Below the pieces are notes generated by a model. The model ran no database searches. It was not told where the DNA came from and saw only the letters and a program-made list of their open reading frames with translations. DNA of 64,000 bases from Cladopsammia gracilis (taxonomy: Eukaryota; Cnidaria; Anthozoa; Scleractinia; Dendrophylliidae): contig JAJGOT010000239.1 in NCBI GenBank assembly GCA_022457155.1, forward strand, positions 503,001-567,000, written 5' to 3'. A program made the position numbers and the translations under genes. Below, piece after piece: positions 42,721 through 49,718 of the stretch (the first letter of the stretch is position 1; each line of letters starts with the position of its first letter).

Positions 42721-43497
42721 ATGGAAATCGAAAGAGAAATTGTCCTGTCATCCTTTTCCGTCAAGACTGGGGGAAACAAACCAGAAAATTTCACCACAAA
42801 ATTCAATCAGCCCATTGTTTTGGATCGAAATTCCCAATATGTTGTTGGGTTGAACAGAATTATCAATATGAGTTTTACGTGGTATAACATCAATGCGGCA
42901 TTGAAAAATCAGCTGATCAGATTCAGCTCTGACGGTGGGAAAACATTTTCCGATATCACCTTTCCCGCTGGGGTTTGGGATTATTCCACTTTGAATGCGG
43001 CAATTCGAAACGCAACAGGCCCACTCGCAGGATCCACCCCAGGAAAGAATGAAAAATTCCCAATCAATCTTGCTTTCTCTCCCACAACTTTCAGAGTAAC
43101 AATCACACTGGAAGCAAACTGGCAACTTGATCTCGAGAAATCCAACTTCGGCGATCTCGTTGGTTTTGAGAAAAAGATTCTGAAAGATAAAGTCAACATT
43201 GGCCCCAGAGTTCCAAACCTCAGTCAAGATACTGATATGTTGAACGTTCATTGCGATCTCACAAGTGATTAGCTTGTGGATGGGGAAGAGAGTGATATCA
43301 TCTTCTCCTTTTCAACATCTGTTCTGCAGGCCTCCTATAGTTTCACTCTTGAACCCATGAGAGTGATGTTCAGCCCTGTGAATAAAAACAGAATAAGCTC
43401 CATTCGGATTTATATCACTGATGGGAAAAGGCGGGTTGTTGATTTGAATGGAGCCGATACAGCGTTCTCGCTTATCTTGAAAAAACAAATAAAATGA
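42721..43497 (+). pseudogene. Penton (single jelly-roll) protein with in-frame stop
   Basis: Minor capsid (vertex) protein. The first part (183 codons, 42721-43269) contains the family landmarks GLNRIINMSFTWYNIN, FPAGVWDYSTLNAA and VPNLSQDTDMLNVHCDL. An in-frame TAG at 43270-43272 interrupts it, and the same frame continues without shift (DGEESDIIFSF ... RISSIRIYITDGKRRVVDLN) to the TGA at 43495-43497. The interrupted point falls inside a conserved region, so the stop is a nonsense mutation or a readthrough site rather than the natural end. The start TAAAATG overlaps the TAA of the preceding gene. The stop overlaps the ATG of the next gene (ATGA). Confidence 0.9.
43270..43272 (+). other. Premature stop in penton gene
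   Basis: TAG codon in frame with both flanking conserved blocks. A single-base change of a sense codon would explain it. Confidence 0.85.
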
Positions 43498-43904
43498 AAA
43501 GTTATGAATTCTCTTGTTATTATCACCCCCAGCTGGGGCGGTTTGTCTTCCGGCACAAAGGAACAGGTGTCATTGTAGATAATATTTTCAAACCAATGAG
43601 GAAGGTCGCATCAGTCGTCTTCAATAAATTCGCAAAACCCATTGCGAAAAAAGCATTGGAATCAGGAATTTCTCACGCTGGGGATAAACTCGGCAAAAAA
43701 GTAGTTGAAAAATCTGGTGATTTGATCATGAAAAAGCTGGGAAATATGAGAAAGGGGAGCAAAAAACCGCCAGCTCTCGCTTCGCTCGCTTCGCTTCGCT
43801 CAGCTCGACCACAATCAGCCCCTGCGTCAACCTCCGGAGAAAGTTCTGATGCCATATTGAACAGGTTGATCTCTGGGCAGGGAGTCCGAAAAAGAAAAAA
43901 ATAA
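43494..43904 (+). CDS. Small basic virion protein with basic C-terminal peptide, 136 aa
   Basis: An N-terminal aromatic region (SYEFSCYYHPQLGRFVFRHK) is followed by an amphipathic basic helix region (FKPMRKVASVVFNKFAKPIA), a low-complexity ALASLASLRSARP stretch encoded by the GCGAAGCGAGC repeat (43773-43809), and a C-terminus ISGQGVRKRKK. ISGQ/G fits the adenovirus protease consensus, so cleavage would release a short Gly-Val-started basic peptide. That resembles the C-terminal end of adenovirus protein VI, whose released peptide activates the protease. Homology is not demonstrated; the analogy is by position, charge and cleavage site. The ATG is in AAATAAAATG, overlapping the penton stop (ATGA). 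Confidence 0.7.
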   Translation: MKSYEFSCYYHPQLGRFVFRHKGTGVIVDNIFKPMRKVASVVFNKFAKPIAKKALESGISHAGDKLGKKVVEKSGDLIMKKLGNMRKGSKKPPALASLASLRSARPQSAPASTSGESSDAILNRLISGQGVRKRKK

Positions 43905-43910
43905 TATAAA

Positions 43911-45161
43911 ATGGCTTTTCGATCGAATGAATATCTTCAAAGAAATGAATTAGTGCGCTTCCAGCTGGATGACACAATCCGAGCTCCAGCTAATGCTCAA
44001 CATCAACAAAAAAGTGGTTATAAATTCACGATTAATGACCGATCCGCATTCTATGATTGGTATAATGCGTATTTCGAGGTGCAGTTTCAGCTCCAGAAAT
44101 TAGCAGATGGAGCGGCATATGACGCTGAAAGAATAACCGTAATCAATGGGGCTCATTCCCTGATTAAACACCTGACGATTAAATCTGCAGGAAAGATTAT
44201 TTATGATACTGATAATCTGCATAAAGTCTGTTTCACAAAGAATTTGTTAGAATACTCCGATGACTTCAGCAGATCAGTCGCCAAGAACAGTTTCTGGTAT
44301 TTGGATACTAATGCAACAACCGCTAATACGAATCTTGGATTTGAGGCTCGGCGAGTGATTACTCGAGATCTTCAAAACGCTAATACGATCATTCCCCTGA
44401 ATCGTTTTTCCTTTTTCGAGGAGTTGGAAGATAAGATGCTTGTGCCTATGCAGCTTCAATTCGAGATAACACTTCAAGATGATGAGGAACTCATTCATAT
44501 GGCACACGGCGTTGCTGACGGAAGAGTTGTGCTGAATCGATTTCTGCTTTGGGTGCCAAGATTGACTCCCAAAGATTCTCTTTATGACAAATTTGTCAGC
44601 TCATTCCTGAAAGAAACGCAATGCAAATATCTGAGGGAAATGTATCAGCAATCAGCTCCCTCGCAGTCATCAGGATTCTTCCAGATCTCAGCGAGCATTG
44701 ACAATGTGAGGCATATTTTTGTCTGGCTGAAAAGAACCGCTGGCGCCCCTGCAGAAGACAACCCCTATCTGATGGACACTTTCAAGCTGAATGCGGACAA
44801 TGAAGAGTCATCCTTGTTGAACTGCCGGCTGGAATATGGAAACGGAGTTTTCTACCCGGAAACAGAGTATGACAGTGAAAGCAAAGTGAGGATTTTCCAG
44901 GATGTCATGGCTTATGCAATGAGGAAAAATGACTACAACACAGGGACACAGTTGAATCTGGCCAATTTCAATTCTCTTTTCCCATTGATCTATTTCAATC
45001 TGACTTATCAAACTGAAAAACCAACAAGAGATCCCAAGCAGTTGATATTCAGGTATCGATTGAACGCAGATGCAGCGGCAAACTTCAATGTACATGCGAT
45101 AGTTCTCTATGAAGAAGAAGTGAAAATCGATAAGATTGGAAATGAGCTGGTTATCGTGTGA
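43911..45161 (+). CDS. Major capsid protein (double jelly-roll hexon), 416 aa
   Basis: Forms the icosahedral shell as pseudohexameric trimers. The sequence is beta-rich throughout, has no signal peptide or membrane segment, and its length is normal for Polinton/adintovirus MCPs (about 400-600, lower part of the range). Family-type blocks include INDRSAFYDWYNAYFEVQFQ near the start, LIKHLTIKSAGK, and PLIYFNLTYQTEKPTRDPKQ near the end. Start in ATATAAAATG, 6 bp after the preceding gene. No break seen. It is followed by the core-like protein gene after 36 bp. Confidence 0.9.
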   Translation: MAFRSNEYLQRNELVRFQLDDTIRAPANAQHQQKSGYKFTINDRSAFYDWYNAYFEVQFQLQKLADGAAYDAERITVINGAHSLIKHLTIKSAGKIIYDTDNLHKVCFTKNLLEYSDDFSRSVAKNSFWYLDTNATTANTNLGFEARRVITRDLQNANTIIPLNRFSFFEELEDKMLVPMQLQFEITLQDDEELIHMAHGVADGRVVLNRFLLWVPRLTPKDSLYDKFVSSFLKETQCKYLREMYQQSAPSQSSGFFQISASIDNVRHIFVWLKRTAGAPAEDNPYLMDTFKLNADNEESSLLNCRLEYGNGVFYPETEYDSESKVRIFQDVMAYAMRKNDYNTGTQLNLANFNSLFPLIYFNLTYQTEKPTRDPKQLIFRYRLNADAAANFNVHAIVLYEEEVKIDKIGNELVIV

Positions 45162-45197
45162 CGTGTGATCTGTGAAAAACATATCTTGTCATTTAAA

Positions 45198-46094
45198 ATG
45201 ACAACATATCACCCATATAAAGTAAATCTGTCGAAAGGGCAAAAAAGCAAGCTTGGAAGAGCATTCCGAACAAAAAGCCCTATCACCCTGAGATTGGGTG
45301 GCAAACAAACAAGCGGAAATGATGAACTGATGCTGACAGCCAATCAAATAAAAAGAATCGGCAAAGCCGCATCTCAGGGAAAGGGAGTTGAAATCAAGAT
45401 ATCAAAAACGCAAATCCGAAAAGTGATGAAGCAAGGCGGAAGTCTTTTCTCTGCTATTGTTCCCCTGGCTCGTTCCCTGGCACCCACCCTGGCAAAGACA
45501 CTTGGGTTGTCAGCATTGGCTGGTTTGGCGAGTGAAGGAGCGAGTCAAGTTGTGAAAAAGATAAGCGGGAAGGGAGCGCAGCGACCTCGACTGAAAGGAG
45601 GCGGACAAACGGGTGGATTTCTCATTCCCCAAGATAAAATTCAGAAACTGATTGACAATAAACATTTGTTGACAAATAAGCAGAAACAGGATATTTTGAC
45701 TGCCCTGAAATCAGGAGGACAACTGACGATAAAACCATCAGCAAAACAATCTGGTGGATTGTTGGGAACTGTGCTGGCTTCCATCGGAATTCCACTGGCG
45801 CTGGACATGGTGAAAAATTTGTTTGGGATGGGAGCGGCGCAGCCGCGACCTCGACTGAAAGGAGAAGGCGCTCCAAGAGTTGGACGCCCCAAAGGAAAAG
45901 GCGCTCCTAGAGTCCGGCAGCCCAAAGGAAACGGCGCTCCAAGATTGGGCACTCCCTTCCAACGCCCGCCTCCATTCATCGGAACCTGGGGACGAAAAAT
46001 TGGGATGGGAAAAAAATCCAAAAAAGGAACGGGACTTCTGCTGGGATCGAAAAGTCCATTCAACAATATCCCAGTTCTCGGGGCAATATTGTGA
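45198..46094 (+). CDS. Basic virion core-like protein, 298 aa
   Basis: A conserved Polinton virion protein. N-terminal KVNLSKGQKSKLGRAFRTKS, then a LTANQIKRI / KISKTQIRKVMKQGGS block, two hydrophobic patches (about residues 95-120 and 190-210) and a C-terminus rich in Gly, Pro, Lys and Arg with three GAPR repeats, then PPPFIGTWGRKIGMGKK. Predicted adenain-type cleavage sites are LKGG/G (about 138), QSGG/L (about 185) and LKGE/G (about 223). These match multiply processed core/membrane-interacting proteins such as adenovirus VI, VII or X, but no one-to-one homology can be claimed. Start at TTTAAAATG 45198; the open frame extends upstream without an AUG. Confidence 0.8.
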   Translation: MTTYHPYKVNLSKGQKSKLGRAFRTKSPITLRLGGKQTSGNDELMLTANQIKRIGKAASQGKGVEIKISKTQIRKVMKQGGSLFSAIVPLARSLAPTLAKTLGLSALAGLASEGASQVVKKISGKGAQRPRLKGGGQTGGFLIPQDKIQKLIDNKHLLTNKQKQDILTALKSGGQLTIKPSAKQSGGLLGTVLASIGIPLALDMVKNLFGMGAAQPRPRLKGEGAPRVGRPKGKGAPRVRQPKGNGAPRLGTPFQRPPPFIGTWGRKIGMGKKSKKGTGLLLGSKSPFNNIPVLGAIL

Positions 46095-46534
46095 GCGAAA
46101 CGAAACCCAAATTCGTGAACAAACCCCTGAGCAACCTTGATCTTCTCCAGTGGATTGATTTTCTGAAAATTCCCAATTTCAAAGGAATTTTCGCCAGGGA
46201 TGAAGCCATGCCCCGAGAACACAGCCCCTGCATTATCAATCTTGATTCGCTTAAAAATGCAGGAACTCACTGGGTGTGCTGCGCCCCCGGACAGAAATTC
46301 ACGTGGTATTTCGACTCTTTTGGGATGGGATTTCCCCAGGAATTCAAAAGTTCCAAACCGGTGATTTGGAACAGCAGTCAATATCAAAACATCAACAGCG
46401 TTCTTTGCGGGTATTATTGCCTCTTCTTCCTCCATCAATGGTCACAGGGGAAAGATTTCTATGATATTCTCCAGCCTCTCAGTCTGACTAATACAGCGCA
46501 AAATGAGAAATTCATAAAAGAATATTTCGATTGA
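46091..46534 (+). CDS. Adenain-like cysteine protease, non-AUG start
   Basis: Processes virion precursors during maturation. With Val1 at the GTG, residues include His60 (GTHW), Asp75 (YFDSFG), a Gln near 97-99 and Cys106 (LCGYYC), the order of the adenovirus protease/C48-like triad. The natural N-terminus of the family lies near SNLDLLQWI, so the coding region is complete without further upstream sequence. There is no in-frame ATG before the first conserved block: the frame opens at GTG within GTGA, overlapping the TGA stop of the preceding gene, the position where ATG would be expected. Either the start codon mutated or this junction uses reinitiation at GUG. The frame is otherwise intact. 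Confidence 0.88.
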   Translation: MSETKPKFVNKPLSNLDLLQWIDFLKIPNFKGIFARDEAMPREHSPCIINLDSLKNAGTHWVCCAPGQKFTWYFDSFGMGFPQEFKSSKPVIWNSSQYQNINSVLCGYYCLFFLHQWSQGKDFYDILQPLSLTNTAQNEKFIKEYFD

Positions 46535-46536
46535 AA

Positions 46537-46713
46537 ATGAAATCATATTGCGTGAAGGAAAAAAAACAAACTGAATGCGTGAAACCAACTGGATTCCAGA
46601 CTGCAAAAAATGGCAGAAAGATGTGGTTTTGCCATTGCGCTTCCTGCGGAATCAAAAAAACAAGATTTGTGAAAGCGAGCGGAGCGAGCCGCGGAGCGGT
46701 GTCGGGAAACTGA
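46537..46713 (+). CDS. Zinc-ribbon protein (possibly N-terminus of the PLA2 protein), 58 aa
   Basis: MKSYCVKEKKQTE then KNGRKMWFCHCASCGIKKTRFVKASG. The spacing and sequence match the DUF5679-like viral zinc ribbon that normally heads Polinton PLA2/virion proteins, although one Cys of the first CxxC is replaced (YCVKEK). The frame ends at 46713 just inside the GC-rich GCGAGCGGAGCGAGC repeat, and the phospholipase frame continues in another phase from there. So either two proteins are made, or the repeat has broken one longer protein. Start GAAAATG, 3 bp after the protease stop. Confidence 0.7.
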   Translation: MKSYCVKEKKQTECVKPTGFQTAKNGRKMWFCHCASCGIKKTRFVKASGASRGAVSGN

Positions 46714-47399
46714 GTCGGCCCTCACAAGGTGAGGGCATCGGTGAACTTGCGCTGACTGGCGTGGCTCATGCTCTTCCCTGGCTCGGGAAAAAAACAGTTG
46801 AAATGGGTCGTTATGGAGCCAGTGAATTATTGCGAAACAAAAACACTCAAAAGAAAGCATTGGATTTTGCCCTGGACAAGATGAAACCATTTCTTGCCAA
46901 AACCTCTGCGGATATGATGAATGAGTTGTCCACGGCGATTAGGCCAAACAGAAAATATAAGACAGATCGAGCAGATTTGGATGGGGGTGCTTTAGATGTT
47001 CATTCCCTGATTGGGAAGCTGCCAAGACCAAAGAAAGGTTTCTCCCTCCCAGGCCATAATTATACCGGCCCTTATGACCCACTCGAAAAACAAGTCAGAT
47101 TTGATGAAAAGGGAAAAATTCTCGAAATTATGCAGCAGCCCACAGGAAAAACAGATGCAGTTGCTATGCAACACGATGTTGATTATTCAGTCTGCGCGAA
47201 GGAAAAGAATCCACGTAAATGCAAAAACAAAGCCGACAGGAAAATGGTTGCCGCTTTGGATGCCATTCCCTGGAAAGAAAGGCAATGGGGGCATGCTTTG
47301 GCGAGAAACACAATTCAAGCAAAACAGAAACTGGGTCTCGGCTTCGCCTCGACCCGCTCCGCTGGCCTCGGTGCCCCAAAAAACGGGAAAAGATTTTGA
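46575..47399 (+). CDS. Phospholipase A2 domain virion protein
   Basis: Probable membrane-penetration enzyme. About residues 158-205 carry a parvovirus-type PLA2 signature: LPGHNYTGPYDPL (calcium loop) and AVAMQHDVDYSVC (His200-Asp201 catalytic pair). A predicted adenain-type site LDGG/A lies at about 135-139, just before the domain. Upstream, residues 43-125 are helical (GELALTGVAHALPWLGKKTV ... SADMMNELSTAI). The first 40 codons overlap the zinc-ribbon gene in another frame and look like non-native sequence, so true coding begins after about 46690; the zinc ribbon probably once continued into this frame. The C-terminus (GLGFASTRSAGLG) falls in another copy of the GC-rich repeat. The TGA stop overlaps the integrase start (TTGA). 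Confidence 0.75.
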   Translation: MRETNWIPDCKKWQKDVVLPLRFLRNQKNKICESERSEPRSGVGKLSRPSQGEGIGELALTGVAHALPWLGKKTVEMGRYGASELLRNKNTQKKALDFALDKMKPFLAKTSADMMNELSTAIRPNRKYKTDRADLDGGALDVHSLIGKLPRPKKGFSLPGHNYTGPYDPLEKQVRFDEKGKILEIMQQPTGKTDAVAMQHDVDYSVCAKEKNPRKCKNKADRKMVAALDAIPWKERQWGHALARNTIQAKQKLGLGFASTRSAGLGAPKNGKRF

Positions 47400-48373
47400 G
47401 TGAAGGCTGGGCTCAAAATCTGGCAAATGAACTTCACCGGCCAATCAGGCGGCGCTTTCCAAAGAGGCGAGTCATAGCATATGGGATTGACAACATCTGG
47501 GCGGCTGATCTGGTCGAGATGGGGAAATTTTCGAGGTGGAATAAAGGGATCAGATATCTCCTGATGGTGATCGATGTTTTCTCAAAATTCGGTTGGATTC
47601 GCCCCCTGAAAGACAAGCGAGGACAAACAGTGGCTGATGCTTTCCGAGATATATTCAAGGGGCGAAGCGGAGCTGAGCCGAGCGAAGCGAGGCGAAAACC
47701 GAAGATGCTTTGGAGTGACAAAGGGTCTGAATTTTTCAACGCAACAATGAAAAATCTGCTTGATAAGAATGGGGTAAAATTGTATACCACAGAGAATGAA
47801 GAGAAATCGTCTGTGGTTGAACGCTGGAACAGGTCTTTTAAGGAGAAACTCTTCCGGATGTTTTCTGCTAACAACAATACAATATACTGGGACAAACTTG
47901 ACAAATTACTGGATGAATATAATCATCGTTTTCATTCGAGCATTCGGATGAGTCCCGCAGAGGCGAGCAAACAGGAAAATGAGAAAAAGGTTTTCGCTAA
48001 TTTATACGGAGATTTAATTTATGCTAAACACAACCCGGCAAAATTCAGGGTTGGTGACAGGGTGAGAATTTCAAAGTTTAAACGGCAATTATTTGACAAA
48101 GGTTTCACCCCGAACTGGACAGAGGAGATATTTGTGATTGACGAAATAAAGAACACAAACCCTGTAACGTATAAATTAGTTGATCTGTTGGGAGAGAAAA
48201 TCACCGGATCGTTTTACGAAGCAGAATTATCGCATACTGGGCAAGATGTTTTCCGCATTGAAAAAGTTCTTCGCCGCGATCACAAGAAAAAGAAAGCCTT
48301 GGTAAAATGGAAAGGCTATTCCGATAAATTCAATTCTTGGATTCCGCTGAGTGATGTGGAAAAACTTGGCTGA
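47396..48373 (+). CDS. int: RVE-type integrase with C-terminal chromodomain, non-AUG start
   Basis: Retrovirus-like DDE integrase that would insert the element and make the 6-bp duplication. Counting from the longest frame (ATG at 47219), Asp97 (WAADL), Asp167 (WSDKGSEF) and Glu201 (VVERWN) form the triad. A Lys/Arg-rich RRRFPKRR precedes it, a GRSGAEPSEARR insert encoded by the GC-rich repeat sits in a variable loop (149-159), and a chromodomain occupies the last 40 residues (VKWKGYSDKFNSWIPLSDVE). The conserved part starts at SEGWAQNLANELHRPIRRRF, directly after TTG at 47396, overlapping the upstream TGA; the 59 codons before are PLA2 sequence in the wrong frame. No usable AUG is therefore in the right place. 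The catalytic part appears intact. Confidence 0.9.
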   Translation: MSEGWAQNLANELHRPIRRRFPKRRVIAYGIDNIWAADLVEMGKFSRWNKGIRYLLMVIDVFSKFGWIRPLKDKRGQTVADAFRDIFKGRSGAEPSEARRKPKMLWSDKGSEFFNATMKNLLDKNGVKLYTTENEEKSSVVERWNRSFKEKLFRMFSANNNTIYWDKLDKLLDEYNHRFHSSIRMSPAEASKQENEKKVFANLYGDLIYAKHNPAKFRVGDRVRISKFKRQLFDKGFTPNWTEEIFVIDEIKNTNPVTYKLVDLLGEKITGSFYEAELSHTGQDVFRIEKVLRRDHKKKKALVKWKGYSDKFNSWIPLSDVEKLG

Positions 48374-48404
48374 AAAAGTCAATCATTGAAATTAAAAATA
48401 TTTA

Positions 48405-48719
48405 ATGTTTTCTTCTAAAATAATGAATGTCGAATACCGATTTGATTGGAAGGAAAACTACTTTCTAAAAAATATTGGTCTTATCGAGTTTTATGATATT
48501 CATCGCTGGGATGAATACCAACTTTCTGAGAATTATGAAAAAACGAAAGAGATTGAAACAACAACGATGAATTATTTCAACTCAATTCTCCAAAGACGAC
48601 CAGTGACATCTTATTTGGAAGAAATCAAAAAAACATGCGAGAATCTTCTCACAATCAAAAAATATAAAGAAACATGTGAAGATGTGATGCATTTCAGAAC
48701 TTATCTCAAAAATAAGTGA
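48405..48719 (+). CDS. Uncharacterised protein, 104 aa
   Basis: MFSSKIMNVEYRFDWKENYF with a helical, Lys/Glu-rich body and two Cys. An alternative start at MNVEYRF (48423) fits the observed pattern of short leaders. No family recognised. It follows the integrase in the same orientation after 31 bp. Its stop is 19 bp before a perfect hairpin. Confidence 0.55.
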   Translation: MFSSKIMNVEYRFDWKENYFLKNIGLIEFYDIHRWDEYQLSENYEKTKEIETTTMNYFNSILQRRPVTSYLEEIKKTCENLLTIKKYKETCEDVMHFRTYLKNK

Positions 48720-48737
48720 TGCCCAGAAGACGCGCTA

Positions 48738-48764
48738 GAATATGAATGTTTGCCATTCATATTC
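48738..48764. terminator. Hairpin between convergent genes
   Basis: GAATATGAATG / CATTCATATTC (11-bp perfect stem, loop TTTGC) lies between the 104-aa gene and the end of the convergent 112-aa gene (stop at 48763). Confidence 0.6.
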
Positions 48765-49101
48765 ATGATTTCAAATCACCGCTTTCTTTCAATTCCCGGC
48801 GGATTTCCCAGAGGAGACAACTTTGCTTTCGGAGTTCCTTTTTGAGAATCTTGTGTTCCTCCTGGAGATTGACAAAAAATTCAAAAAGGAGTTCGAGTTG
48901 ATCTTCTACACACTCCTCTTGTTCTGCTTCCTCCATCTCCGAATCAGAGACAATGAATTCCTCGTCAGAGGTTGTTGGGGTTTCATCTTCGCTTCTTGTT
49001 TCTTCCTCTGAGCAAGTGGAACAATTTTCATGGTCACTGGCTTCGCTTCGCTCAGCTTCGCTTCGCTCGGCTTCATTGGAAAATGCTTTTTCAAGATCCA
49101 T
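48763..49101 (-). CDS. Acidic coiled-coil protein, 112 aa
   Basis: The N-terminus carries AERSEAERSEAS encoded by the GCGAAGC repeat, then a very acidic Ser/Glu region (EEETRSEDETPTTSDEEFIV, EEAEQEE), then a leucine-rich helix (about residues 66-105: LELLFEFFVNLQEEHKILKK). Architecture like the 63-aa protein at 35653. Its ATG (49101) overlaps the last codons of the frameshifted upstream gene. No family recognised. Confidence 0.6.
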   Translation of the reverse strand: MDLEKAFSNEAERSEAERSEASDHENCSTCSEEETRSEDETPTTSDEEFIVSDSEMEEAEQEECVEDQLELLFEFFVNLQEEHKILKKELRKQSCLLWEIRRELKESGDLKS

Positions 49102-49680
49102 TTTCTTTCCAATGACATTTTTTGAAGATTGTTTGGATTATTTTTTCTTGTTTCGCCCGGCTGGATGGAGTTTTGAGCAGTTTGAAATCATCTTCATTGG
49201 GGCTGAAACCGTTCTTCTTCAACAGGGCGAAAAGAACTTGATTGCAATTGAGAAACTTGTCTCTGCTGAGAAACTTGTCTCTGCTGAGATGAAGGTCATT
49301 ATATGCAAGTGAAAAATATTTAAAGTCGTCAATGAGAAATTTTTCCAGATGCTCATAATCATTTCCGTCGTGACCTGTTATATGATTGAAAATTTCATGA
49401 TCGCGGCCATTGACTTTTTTCCACTTGGAAGCTTTGACGAAATCCCTGACTTTTTTTCTTGTGATTTCGTCACGGGGAATTTGGGAGAGAATTTCTTTTT
49501 CATAAAATTCGAGATCTTTGAGTGAAATTTCATTTTTTTCCCCTGACGTTTCCCCTGATTTTGCCGAATGATATCTTTGAAATGTTCCAGCCTGTCATTT
49601 TTGGGAGAATGCCATGTTGTGAGGGTTTCTCGAATAATTTCAGGAGTGAAATCGATTTCTTCTTCTTCGGAATCAGACAT
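49091..49680 (-). pseudogene. Frameshifted acidic-start protein (about 197 codons)
   Basis: The gene starts MSDSEEEEIDFTPEIIRETL at 49680. After about 40 codons that frame gives a low-complexity Lys-rich tail, while a different minus frame, without any Met, stays open from about 49565 to a TGA at 49091-49093 and encodes sensible protein (for example DYEHLEKFLIDDFKYFSLAY and LLKKNGFSPNEDDFKLL). The switch maps near 49560 at a short A-run. The combined region is one gene broken by a 1-bp change, or a sequencing error. The second frame holds an 18-bp tandem duplication (LSRDKF twice). Plus-strand frames here are shadows. Function unknown. Confidence 0.55.
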
Positions 49681-49718
49681 TTTCTTGCCGGAAGAGATTT
49701 TGGGATTTGAAAAGAATT

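Noticed and set aside
48953..49312. Plus-strand ORF opposite the right-end acidic genes
   Set aside because: The minus strand carries two overlapping frames that fit the gene layout better; the plus frame is their shadow.
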